64,000 nucleotides of DNA from NCBI RefSeq assembly GCF_964340395.1, contig NC_135567.1, positions 15,773,806 to 15,837,805 on the forward strand. The letters are read 5' to 3'. Below are positions 23,916 through 64,000 of this stretch, piece after piece. The notes beneath the pieces were generated by a model. The model made no database searches, was not told the origin of the DNA, and saw only the letters and a list, made by a program, of their open reading frames with translations. The first letter of the stretch is position 1, and every line of letters begins with the position of its first letter. The stretch is from Glandiceps talaboti (lineage: Eukaryota; Hemichordata; Enteropneusta; Spengelidae). The position numbers and the translations under genes are program-made.

Positions 23916-26800
23916 ATTTGAATTTACATATCGACAATGTTACTAATATAGTAAATCCTTCCAAAGTGTATTTACCTCTAATTTATTTATCTCTTAATCT
24001 TATTATTTTATGAACACTGCCCTCTGTGGCAAGAGTAGCGCGTACACGTACCGTCTCTACTAGACATGCCCCACTGCATAAAATAGCACTGGTGCATGGA
24101 TAATGACCTGTCTGCACACAAGACAGCACCCTCACCATGTCGAAGAAAGCATTCTATCATCAGAAGACTGAGCCTGTATAGCGCCCTCAAGTTTGAATAG
24201 TGCCCTCTGTGGCAAAACAGAGCATACACAGGGCAGTGTAACAGTTGTATTTGTGGCCTGTGCACAATGTGTACAGTTACGTGTACAGAATCACAAAATG
24301 GTCTATATGGAGCATTTTACTGTAATTTTTCCAGAGAATATTTATGTTTAGAGTTTTCTCACTAATATATCAGGGTCACATCGTTTTTACTTACTTCCCT
24401 ATTGGTCGTAAAGCTTGCTACTCGCGTGGTCACAGTTTTCCTCGCTCATTTAATATAAATTTGCAGAAAGAGTTTCAGACAATTTTGATTGGCTTCTCAT
24501 GCAGTACACCTGTAGATGTATGCTAAATCCATAATAATTTGCATATAAAGTGGTGGAAAATGGGAATTTGCATATCGGGTAACTTTTATTCTGTCAGTGG
24601 CCAGAAAATTAATTTCTTACCGGCTTTATACGACATCAAAATACAGGGAGAGGATTATATCTTATAACACATCATAATCATAATATCCTTCAGTGATTGG
24701 CTTAGATCATATCACATGGTGTGGAATATAGTGAATCAATTTGCATACAATGGGCACTAGTCACATTCTATTTTCCCTAGGGTAATATTCATGTAGTATG
24801 AAGATTTATCAAGGATTTGCTTAGATTATAGAAAGAATATGTGCCTAAGAATGTGATGTGTTATAAAACACTTATTGCCTTGCCTAATTTGGGCACTAGT
24901 TGACATCATATTACCCATCATGCTGTTATATATAGCAAGTATTTCCCTCAGCTTTCAGTCTCGGGAAGTAGTTGCGGCATGACAGCCCTCATAATACAGT
25001 GTTTTATTGAGGGTCATAAGTAGGTAAATCTACCCGGGTTCCATGTCATTTTACCTGGGTTCCCAAACAAAATTACGATAGACTCTATGGGCAAAACTCG
25101 TTTTTACCCCTTTCTCTATTTCTGTTACCAGGGTTCCCCAACCTTAGCAAATACACTGACACATCTATTAGTGCCCTGATAGCCAGGTAATAAGTGTATG
25201 TTATGTCACTAATTAGGAAATTCCTTTCTCATTAGCCTTCTGTAGCAACACTAGACATTGACTGAGGCCATAATTTGCATACAAGTATAGCGACAATGTG
25301 TTATTTTTTTTTGTTAGCTAGGATTTAAAAAAAACAGAAGACACAGATTCAAGTAGCCATCATTTGCATATACATGGGAGAGTATTAATATTTTATTATT
25401 TCATAGGGTAGCAGTGCAATAACTCTCATATACACCAAGATTGTGTAGTTAGAGAGTATACGACAGTACATATGTAAGAATTAGATTATACTTCTATATA
25501 GAATTAAGTAACATAGAATAATTACATCTTCGCCAATATTTGTCTTCCTTCATGGGTGAAACAACAAGCCACCTTCATTTCTCCTGTAATACTAGATTGC
25601 CCTTGATGACAATGGACTACTGTGTCCTGGTTTGATTGTAAATATGAGTGCTCATGTGAACTTGCGAGTTGAGAATACAGTAGTATAATGGACATGGACA
25701 CATCATCAAAACAGAGGGAGACATGGTAGAAGACAAAATAAGGCACAAAAAGTACCTCATTGTATCTCATTTACTTGTAAATAGAATCAAAGAATTTCAC
25801 ATTAAGTGTTAAATTTATAGAGACTAAATTGGTATAATTCCCATGTTTTCAGTTTTATCACTGTCTTTTCACTTGGATAGAATATGGTTAGTTTAATGGA
25901 CATTTGCCGGTTCCAAAATGCATCACATGTCTCCCCATACATAGTCTAGTTCCTGACAATCGTATTCTGATTTTCAGGAACTAGACTACCCCATACAATG
26001 TTATGTGTTTTGTATGCATACATGTAGATGTTTTTTTCCCACATTCTGTTCAGGAGCAATGATTGTCAGCTTACCGTACCTAGGATTTACAAGGAAATCC
26101 CTTCTCTGTCATTTGATTGAGTTTAACCTTTGTTGTTAAAGTCACTAACAATTGAAAAAGGCTATGTGTTTTCATTGTTGGATGATATTACAACCCATAA
26201 CACTAAAGTAAAGTGTTTTCTAAATGGATCACAATCTTTTATAGCATCCATATCAGGGGGTGGGATGGGGGGATGGCATATACATGTATGTGGTATTGCT
26301 GGGTAAAACATTGATCAAGGGCCTCGGGGGTCATATGCATGTAGTCACCACTGCATCATATTGTTGGGTAAAATGTGATTGACTTAGGAGGTCATATACC
26401 GGTACATATATTCTAGCAAAGTGCATGGTATTGTAAGCGTTGATGCCCGAAAATCTTTTCAAGATTTCTAGTTAGAATGATTTTCATGTATTTATTTTTT
26501 TGTCAGTTTTGATTCCTTCACATACCTACATTACTACAATGTAGGCAACCATGTATATCTTCAACCATGAGACCAAACCATTTATGAGAACAACATAGGG
26601 TGGTCAGGGTCTCTGTGGTAATTTTGTATATTTATTATAATTGTATGCTTACAATAGTGCAATTGTAAATACTTATTTTATTTATTCGTTTTGTTTTGGA
26701 TATTTTGTGCTGAAAATGTAGATTTTGTAATGTTATTTATTGTTAGATTTTTGCCATAGTTACGCTTCTAGGTATTAAAATATAAAAAGTTTACCTCATA
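23916..26800 (+). other. Probable SH3BP5 3' UTR and flank
   Basis: No exon is recognisable in this stretch. It is AT-rich, with short repeat fragments. ATTAAA occurs at about 26774 followed by a T-rich stretch, a possible poly(A) signal; the exact transcript end is not determined. The frames at 24008-24265 and 25522-25770 (minus) carry no known motif. Confidence 0.35.
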
Positions 26801-26842
26801 CATTTTTTGTATGGTTTGACAAATGAGTGTGTGTGGAGTTTG

Positions 26843-27095
26843 AATGGCCTTTCCAAAATTTGCCATGGTGGCGCACTACTTCTTGTCTGTGTGTACCTTG
26901 GGGGTATACATAGTATAGGCTACTCAGTTAATCATAAAGCACTGCTGCTTTCTTCAATATCTGAATGATACTAAAAACATCCCTGATTTACACTTCCACA
27001 GAATATCAAGGGACAAATTAAAAAAAAGGTACCATGTGGTGATCACACCCCCAATTTGAGTGAGGGCGCTGTATTCTCTATTTCCTGTTTGATGA
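26843..27095. repeat. Dispersed repeat R1, copy 2
   Basis: Matches 7365-7628 from ggcctttccaaaatttgcca to gcgctgtattctc in the same orientation, with small indels. Confidence 0.75.
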
Positions 27096-27880
27096 AAAAA
27101 AAAATATTTGAAATAAATATAGCTCTCCTCTCCTTACCCCCCCCCCCCCCCCCTCAACACGAGAGCAGAACAACATGACATATATTACAACCTATTGTGT
27201 CAGGGGTGTCCACATTTGAATATTAATGGTGTTGATATGCAAGATCAGCCAATCAGTGTCCAATGATGTCAGGGGTGTCCACATTTGCATATTAATGGTG
27301 TTGATAGGCTGGATCAACCAATCAGAAAGGGGATACTAGTATTTTCTGATTGAAACAATCATAGACTTCTAGGTCTTATCCCTGATTGGCTGAAAGATGC
27401 CAGCAATACTCAATAACAGCAATCCTGCTCACACTGTATTTGGTAAGTGGATAATGAGTTGCTGCAGTATGAACTAGTAATAGAATGGCCATACTTAAAT
27501 ATTTCTTCAATCTGATGAACTATTTCTCAAAATTGATGCCCTCTACGACTAAAATACAGCACAATGTCACTGTACAATGGCAACACCAAGAACATGCATC
27601 TAAACAAAATTATTTTTCATTTAAAATAATTTTCACTTCACTAAAATAAACGGCGGTTCTGAGTTTACATTCTCGCAAACCAGAGCTATTATTTCTTCAG
27701 CTATACTTCGAAATAAAACCAGTAGGGACCGGCTCATTAAAAATGGTACCGTAAAACGGTCGTGGTTTGCGACGATGAGTTTCCCTCTCCCTTTAATTGT
27801 CTTTTAAGTCATTCAGATTACTAAAGTACAACTATGACTTGAAAGTATCACCAACATGTACACACCAACAATCAGACAAT

Positions 27881-28055
27881 AGGGAACTTGCAAACCTGCC
27901 ATGTTGAATGTTGCATCATGGGAAATATGACAAATACTAATCAATTATTATTGTAAACAATACTGTCTCATTGTTTATAACCACCACTAATCAATTCATA
28001 GTTTACCCTGACCATTGTGGGAGGTTAATTTTATCAGTAGCTCAAGATAAGTTAT
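27881..28055. mobile_element. MITE R2, truncated copy
   Basis: Starts agggaacttgcaaacctgcc and follows the R2 consensus (catgttgaatgttgcatcat) before diverging near gttattagggtg. The other R2 copies are at 33793-34037, 38146-38382, 43040-43106, 59895-60143 and a fragment at 30706-30766. Confidence 0.65.
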
Positions 28056-28268
28056 TAGGGTGAGGTTTTTTTTTTTTTTGTTTCTCATCTCCAATGGAAT
28101 AGTCAGGCGGGTCGGGCGGGCGAAATAAAAAAAAAAGGGGGGGCAAGAAAAAAAAATGTATTTTTTCAGTTCTATTCTCTGTTCTTTCTGTCCTGTTAGT
28201 CTCTATACAACTTCATTTCTCTTCTCTTTATTGAATTCCTTGTTACAAGTCTCTTTCCTTCATTTTAG

Positions 28269-28329
28269 CAAGGTTGACAAGTCTGTAGAACAACTTTGTA
28301 AGAAGATGATTAAATACTTATCATCCTGA
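28269..28329 (+). CDS. Possible terminal exon of an unidentified plus-strand gene
   Basis: A good pyrimidine tract ending cattttag is followed by an open frame KVDKSVEQLCKKMIKYLSS and TGA. The amphipathic, Lys-rich peptide looks like a protein C-terminus. I could not find matching upstream exons or name the family; it could be chance. Confidence 0.2.
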
Positions 28330-29207
28330 TGGGTGTATATCTGTAGCCATGAACTATGGTGTGATTTTATCAGGAGTACTAATACATTCGTCCTATTAAT
28401 CAAAGTGGCATGGTGCTAGATGAATTTTCATTTATATAAACCATTACTTCTATGAAACATTTTTCTTCAGTGTGAACTTGTCAAAATAATCCACCAGATA
28501 ACATGTAAACATTTCTAGAACTCAGAACCCCTTTGGGATTTACTGTTTAAAAGTAATTAAAAGTAATAATGTAAACATCGGAATGTCTTCAAAGGTCATG
28601 CATGTCATGGGTCATGAAACGCTATGGAGTCGGTCATTTCCCTGATAATACAACTGATTTAAAGCTAAAAACTGGTCAAGAAATTAGGAATGCAGTATGA
28701 CTTTTACCAATTTTAAGCATAATTTTGAAAATGATGGAAATATTCTGAGCTATTATTACATTGCAGCAAAATTTACCGCGTGACAGTATTAATTTTGAGC
28801 CCTGTCCCTCATCAAACCTCAACGGCTTCTGCCATGATGAAAGACACATGCAGCTCTGACGTAACAAAGGGGTTGGGTGGGTGGGTGGGTGAGAGGGGGG
28901 GGGGGTTAGACGGCGGTGTTCTGCCAAGGTTTCCAACAAGTGGGGACACAGGCCCCTTGGTTCCAAAAAGTGGTGCCATTTGACAGGGAGTGGGGTCAAT
29001 TATTATTGTCTATGAAATATTCATATAAATTATCTCAGACCACTATAGAGATACTGTGGTCTGAGATATTCTATTACGTATAGACCATTACCTAACTACA
29101 TAAAAAAATTCCATTCATAATAGTTCCCAGTAAGCTATTTTTTGAAAATTAAGTACTACACATTACACCTTAGAAAAAGAAGGCAATTAAGATTATGCAA
29201 TTTTAAG

Positions 29208-29208
<1 letters not shown>

Positions 29209-29302
<94 letters not shown>
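29209..29302. repeat. (TA)n microsatellite
   Basis: Pure TA run in the intergenic region, giving Ile/Tyr artefact frames on both strands. Confidence 0.95.
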
Positions 29303-29305
<3 letters not shown>

Positions 29306-29869
29306 GTTTAGAAAGATTGGACAGCCAGGTAGGCACAATTTTTAATCTGAATATCAATGAATAGCAGTGCTCAAATTTATAATTCCCTTTTTTCTGACAA
29401 GGACAATGAACAACTTCAAAATAAGTCACAGTGAACATATGATTGAATAAAAACTTTGAGAAATCCTAAACATGTAACCACTTGTTTCATTTTTAAAATT
29501 GTTAGTACACTGCTGTGTTTATCATTCCCTCTTCAAATTCATGACATTTTGAAGAAAAAAAATCCCGACTTTAAAAAGTACCAAATGTGAACGAAAAACT
29601 TACAAATAATCGTCAAACAAACTTTAAAATAATTCATTTTTTATTAATTAACCGTTACTGGCTGTATATCATGATTTGGTCCTGCTATATCAAATGACAG
29701 CATAGTTACGTACTGTAAACTTGCAATGATACGGAAAGCTGACATTATAGGTGTCCTTGAAACTCAGAACTTGGATCTTTAACTAAAACTATCAACAAAG
29801 TCAAAGTTGGGATGCTCTGTAAATATTACATTAATTTTTTTCTGATTTGCACAACAAGTTCGTTCTTCA

Positions 29870-30530
29870 TGTCTGACCGCGGGCGCACATGCATCGGCCG
29901 TCTATAGTGGCCATGCCAGTGATTACGCATTGATTCAGTGCCCAACATTCACATGTGTCACTAGCACTGTCAACATCATGCAACACGATCCCCTAACACA
30001 GCTTTTTCGGAATCAAAATACACATGTACTCATTTAATTTAACCCATCAACAAATGAAAATCACAACCTGTTCCATAAATTTGGTTCACGAAGGCTTCTG
30101 AGGTGTGGCATCATGGCAGATAGATGTTCCGGTAGCAAGTTCAGTGTTTCGCACACGTCAGTGATTAGGTCAGAGGTCACGACAGTGACAGTAGACAAAA
30201 CACGTGACGAGAGACGGCCATTTCGACGTCTCATCTAATCCCTCTAATGTTTTAATTTGTAGATTAAGTTTATCAAAGTTGATCTTTTTGTGGCATTTTT
30301 TATGTTAACAATAGAACTGCGCGTTGACACTGTATCTTATATGATGTCAACAAAACTTTCCCTTACGCAGTCAGTATACTTCTTGTGGGATTCACGTCGA
30401 GTCAGAGCCTGGCCTGGTCCGGCCGTGGACTTCGATAATTTTGATGTCTGCCGTAAAATGAATGCGCCAAAGCGACGCAAGGTGGGAAAATTATTGCTTC
30501 ATTTGTAATTTTAGGGGGCCAATGTCGCAA
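29870..30530. promoter_or_regulatory. CpG-rich patch, possible unassigned promoter or first exon
   Basis: CpG is locally frequent (accgcgggcgcacatgcatc, catcggccgtctatagtggc, catttcgacgtctcatc, gcgccaaagcgacgcaag) in otherwise CpG-poor DNA. The plus strand has a 72-codon frame (30290-30508) containing MNAPKRRK followed by a weak GT donor (gtggga). The minus strand has a 57-codon frame (30234-30061) ending REPNLWNRL. Neither is recognised. Confidence 0.3.
30061..30234 (-). CDS. Unrecognised 57-residue open frame
   Basis: Starts MRRRNGRLSSRVLSTVTVVT, contains DVCETLNLLPEHLSAMMPHL and ends PNLWNRL, TGA. An in-frame TAG lies immediately upstream of the ATG. Composition looks protein-like (Leu-rich, few low-complexity runs), but no family or neighbouring exon was found. 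It may be an exon of an unassigned gene or noise. Confidence 0.2.
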   Translation of the reverse strand: MRRRNGRLSSRVLSTVTVVTSDLITDVCETLNLLPEHLSAMMPHLRSLREPNLWNRL

Positions 30531-30929
30531 GGTCGTGGCCTCGGCAGAACTGGCCTAAGACGCCACGGGGAACCTTACAATTTTGCTGTGCTCAGGGGTC
30601 GGTCGGAAATAAAAAAACTTTTTTTTTTCTGATGTCGGAGCTGCAAATTAGGGTCGGTCGGGAGATGAGAAACAGAAAAATAAAAAGGGCCGCCCTTACG
30701 ATAACAACAATAATCCCCTAGTCCTTTGCGTCTGAGCATGCTCAGTCTGGATTGCAAGTTCCCCATTGATTAAAACTAGTTTTTCATTCACTAAAAACAT
30801 CAAACAATGAGTCCTGCTTTATGTAATTTTATTTTAACCCAATTAATCACCAATTAAAATCTGAACAAAATCTGAAAGTTAATGAAATAAATAAATAAAA
30901 GATTAACATGATAGAACTAATGATGAAAC

Positions 30930-31025
30930 TAAGGACCAGTAGTCATGACAATGACTCACCAGTAGTCATGACAACTCACCAATAGTCATGATTCACCAGT
31001 AGTCATGACAATGACATGTCAGTAA
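30930..31025. repeat. Short tandem repeat, caccagtagtcatgacaatga
   Basis: Four or so imperfect units of about 20-25 bp in the intergenic region. Confidence 0.6.
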
Positions 31026-31085
31026 TTAAGTTTTTAGATAAATAATCATTGCAATACTCTAAGGCACTATTTTAATGGTAAGCTT

Positions 31086-31168
31086 TTCTAGTCTTGGTTA
31101 CCCAGACTCCCACTGCTGGGGACACTGCCAGGAGACCTTCACTAGTGAGAGTCTGGGGAAACCGAATC
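31086..31168. mobile_element. Short hairpin MITE, copy 3
   Basis: Ends agtcttggttacccagactc and gagagtctggggaaaccga; same family as 13561-13643, with a more diverged middle. Confidence 0.5.
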
Positions 31169-31234
31169 TCAACTCGCCTGGGCAGGAAGTAGCTCCTAGA
31201 GCAGTGTATGCTGGGGAATACATTATGTCCAATA

Positions 31235-31555
31235 TTGCAATGTAATGTAATGTAATGCAATGTATTGTAATATAATATAATGTAATGTAATGTAATGTAA
31301 TGTAATGTAGAATAGAGAGGAATCTCCCCCTCTATGAACTGAAACATTTGTAACATTGTTTGCTCTTTGGGCCTGTGGCCTTATTGTTCTGAAATAAACT
31401 GATTGATTGAATTGAATTGTAATGTAATGTAATGTAAAGTAATGTAATGTAATGCGATGTAATGTAATCCAATGAAATGTAATATAATATATGATGTGAT
31501 GTAATGTAATATATAACATAATATAATATAATATAATATAATATAACATAATTTT
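31235..31555. repeat. (AATGT)n / (AATAT)n pentamer array
   Basis: Long imperfect taatg and ataat runs, interrupted by a short unique piece (31310-31410). Produces Leu/His/Tyr artefact frames on the minus strand. Confidence 0.9.
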
Positions 31556-32127
31556 TATGATATAATATATCGAACCAAAAGACCCATTTGAAATGAAAAA
31601 AAAAAACTTTAACAGATTTACAATGTTGATGAATTAATTAGAATATATTGTGATCTAATATGAAGTCCATTTCATATTCACCATCAGCTATATTTCATCA
31701 CTTCCATCCTGCCCATTTGGTGTCCATCTAGTCTTGGCAACTGTGTTTACAAAAAAATAATAACGATACATTTATCATTAAAGAGTTGAAAGGTAATATG
31801 ATCAAAGTTGTAATAACAATGATAATGTTATATATTACCATAGCGATGAGAATGATATATATTACCATAATGATGAGAATGTTATAATTGGATTTTTTTA
31901 CCTTTTTTTATATTTCTTTATTTTAATTCTTTTTAAGAAAAAAATTTATTACATAAATAAACTCAAAAGAACTACTACACAAACAAGAAGGAATAAGCAA
32001 CAAACAAACAAACAATGATGTCCCTACTAAAATTAAAATTAGACACAAAGTCCTGGTAAAGACTTGTTACTATATGAATACCTATAGTCTTAATTGAACA
32101 AAAAAAGGGAAATGCCGCAAATCTGTG

Positions 32128-32400
32128 ATTAGATTAGATTAGATTAGATTAGATTAGATAAACTTTATTGTCCATAAAACATGGAAATTCTTCTTGGCAC
32201 CAGGAAAACATAAAATGTAACAAAAGACAAGACACACGTACAGAGACAAATCACCAATGTAAAACTGAAGGTATACATCAAATTAAAAAAACACAACCCA
32301 AAACCCACATCATGTCCATTGTCAACACTTGTGGTACCATTAGCACTAACCCCACCAACCCCAAACTAGAGCTTGAAACTCGGGACTCTCTTTAATGTAC
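32128..32400 (-). mobile_element. 3' end of a CR1/L2-type LINE
   Basis: On the minus strand the sequence ends aaagtttatctaatctaatc, a pentamer (TTAGA complement) tail preceded by ccatgttttatggacaataa. This 3' organisation is characteristic of CR1/L2-group retrotransposons. Only the 3' UTR remains; the plus-strand frame at 32168-32395 is an artefact. Confidence 0.65.
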
Positions 32401-32435
32401 TGGTATCAAAAGACATAGTGTGGGTTCCTGTATTA

Positions 32436-32937
32436 CCATGTACACCTCCTCCACTCACAGTCTAGCCAAAAGGCGTTATTCTAGAAGTCCTGAGATGCAT
32501 GAGATGCAATTTACAATTCATCCACAGCCACCCACACAGTCATTAACATCATGTCTTTGTTAATCAATAACACAATTCTAACCAATAACACAGTCCCTTA
32601 TAAAGTTAGTGTTTATTGGGGGCAGTGATGTAAATGTCCAAATATGGTATATTTATACACTGTTATATCACTATAACAGTTGGGGTTCACTGATTGGATG
32701 AACAACTTTTTGTGCTATTTAAGGGACTTTGACCAGACATGGTTTAGTTAGAGACAATGTTGACATCCAGAATAAGGTGAAAAATATTATAATTTAAGTC
32801 ACAAAACATTTTCAAGAAATGTTTCTAGTTGCAGCTAGTGTAGCTTTAATCAGATTGGAGATTGGTGTTGACATTTGACCTTTCCTGCCCAATTTCAGGC
32901 CTGACTGTAGATGGCGCTGTTCCAGGAAGTGACCAGA
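32436..32937 (+). pseudogene. Duplicated MANBA intron 1 / exon 2 fragment
   Basis: This about 500-bp block matches the sense strand of MANBA from within intron 1 (about 15000) across the exon 2 acceptor and about 33 bases of exon 2 (cccaatttcaggcctgactg, then tagatggcgctgttccagg). It is truncated there and cannot be coding. It lies about 18 kb from the source, in inverted orientation. Confidence 0.75.
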
Positions 32938-33054
32938 CATGGTTTAATTATATTATCAGCCGGACTTAAGACACTCATCTTCAACATAAAGTAGGTCTCA
33001 TATTTTACTTGTATTTTCCTCAATGGAGTGAAAAATAATATCTGGGATAGTATT

Positions 33055-33300
33055 ATTATATTACTTTATTATCCCTCACAGGGAAATTTGTCTTGTAGCA
33101 ACACAGAAAAATCTACGTATAACCTTACACATTAAAACACCAAGAACAACATTTAACAGAAGTACAAAGATCTAGAAAACTAAGTAAAAGACTACATAAA
33201 AACAGACACACACTTTACTTCTTACATTCTCTGGTTAAGTATTCTGATGGTAGAGTGTACGTAACTGAGCCGAGCATGACATATTCTCATTATAGTTGTT
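33055..33300 (-). mobile_element. Probable LINE 3' end
   Basis: On the minus strand it reads acaaatttccctgtgaggga followed by taataaagt, a common 3'-end motif in CR1/L2-group elements, preceded by gtatcatgctcggctcagtt-like sequence. No coding domain remains. A TTTG microsatellite follows on the right. Confidence 0.45.
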
Positions 33301-33556
33301 TGTTTGTTTGTTTGTTTGTTTGTTTTATTTATTTATTTACGTGTCCTATGTGGGCTTACCAAGTGAACATTTCGTTCAATACAAATACATGTACTATATA
33401 AATTAAAGAGTTGCCACATCCAGCCCACTGGGCTTAGAAGACAAAAAAGAACAATATAAATATACATATTGAAAATAAATACTGGAGAAAATTAATTATA
33501 CAGTGTGATTTTTCTCTTTCCAAAGTATAGTAATATCTAAATATATTCATACGTAC

Positions 33557-63960
<30,404 letters not shown>

Positions 63961-64000
63961 CTATGTGAGAAGAAAATGAAGTATATTAGTGTCTTCAAAT

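Noticed and set aside
29740-29800. Hydrophobic minus-strand frame IPTLTLLIVLV after TTTACAG, as a ZP membrane anchor
   Set aside because: The hydrophobic run is only 11 residues and the phase does not match the phase-2 donor at 33557.
31690-31745. Possible last exon of the mosaic ZP gene (acceptor ACACAG)
   Set aside because: In phase it adds only about four residues before a stop, has no anchor, and overlaps a sequence resembling the short hairpin MITE end.
32168-32395. A 75-codon plus-strand frame
   Set aside because: It lies in the 3' UTR of a LINE on the opposite strand; Thr/Asn/Lys-rich, without a motif.

Overview
This window is animal (metazoan) nuclear DNA. It shows intron-split genes with canonical GT/AG junctions, extracellular mosaic proteins, non-LTR retrotransposon remnants, many short inverted-repeat elements (MITEs), minisatellites and long microsatellites. 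The protein families and the repeat style fit an invertebrate deuterostome (hemichordate, cephalochordate or echinoderm); I cannot fix the species from sequence alone.

Three protein-coding loci could be assembled by following splice sites and reading frame. (1) Minus strand, 16380 down to 3327: a complete 16-exon gene for lysosomal beta-mannosidase (MANBA, glycoside hydrolase family 2). All 16 exons join in frame to give 889 codons plus stop, with both catalytic glutamates present. (2) Plus strand, 16812 to 23915: a complete 7-exon SH3BP5/SH3BP5L-type gene (coiled-coil Rab11 exchange factor family), about 611 residues, with a long acidic tail. MANBA and SH3BP5 are head to head; their start codons are 431 bp apart, and the gap holds two CACGTG E-boxes. 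(3) Minus strand, from beyond the right edge down to at least 33557: a large secreted or membrane-tethered mosaic protein, incomplete at both ends here. From N to C it reads: eight LDL-receptor class A repeats, a thrombospondin-type-1-like domain, a lustrin-like cysteine-rich domain, two tandem VWD-C8-TIL-EGF modules, two Kunitz domains, and a ZP domain ending in a furin-type RKRR site. About 1,620 codons lie in the window. I do not recognise a named protein with this order. It combines features of SCO-spondin (LDLa, TSP1, VWD, TIL) with those of the tectorin class (VWD-C8-TIL plus ZP), and it is the most interesting object here.

Layout: 1-3326 satellite, LINE debris and simple repeats; 3327-16380 MANBA; 16381-16811 divergent promoter; 16812-23915 SH3BP5 coding span, then probable 3' UTR to about 26800; 26800-33550 intergenic or unassigned, with repeats, LINE 3' ends and a CpG-rich patch; 33557-63960 the mosaic gene, with introns rich in minisatellites, microsatellites, MITEs and one L1/Tx1-like LINE.

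Other features of note: an inverted copy of part of MANBA exon 8 inside another MANBA intron; a second copy of the start of MANBA exon 2 about 18 kb away; a tandem array of decayed exon copies just before SH3BP5 exon 7; an exact-length tandem duplication of the seven-exon VWD module; and MITEs whose target-site duplications (TTAA, ACA, 8 bp) suggest piggyBac, CACTA and hAT parentage. All exon joins were worked out by eye from frame, splice consensus and family knowledge; no alignment software or transcript data were used.
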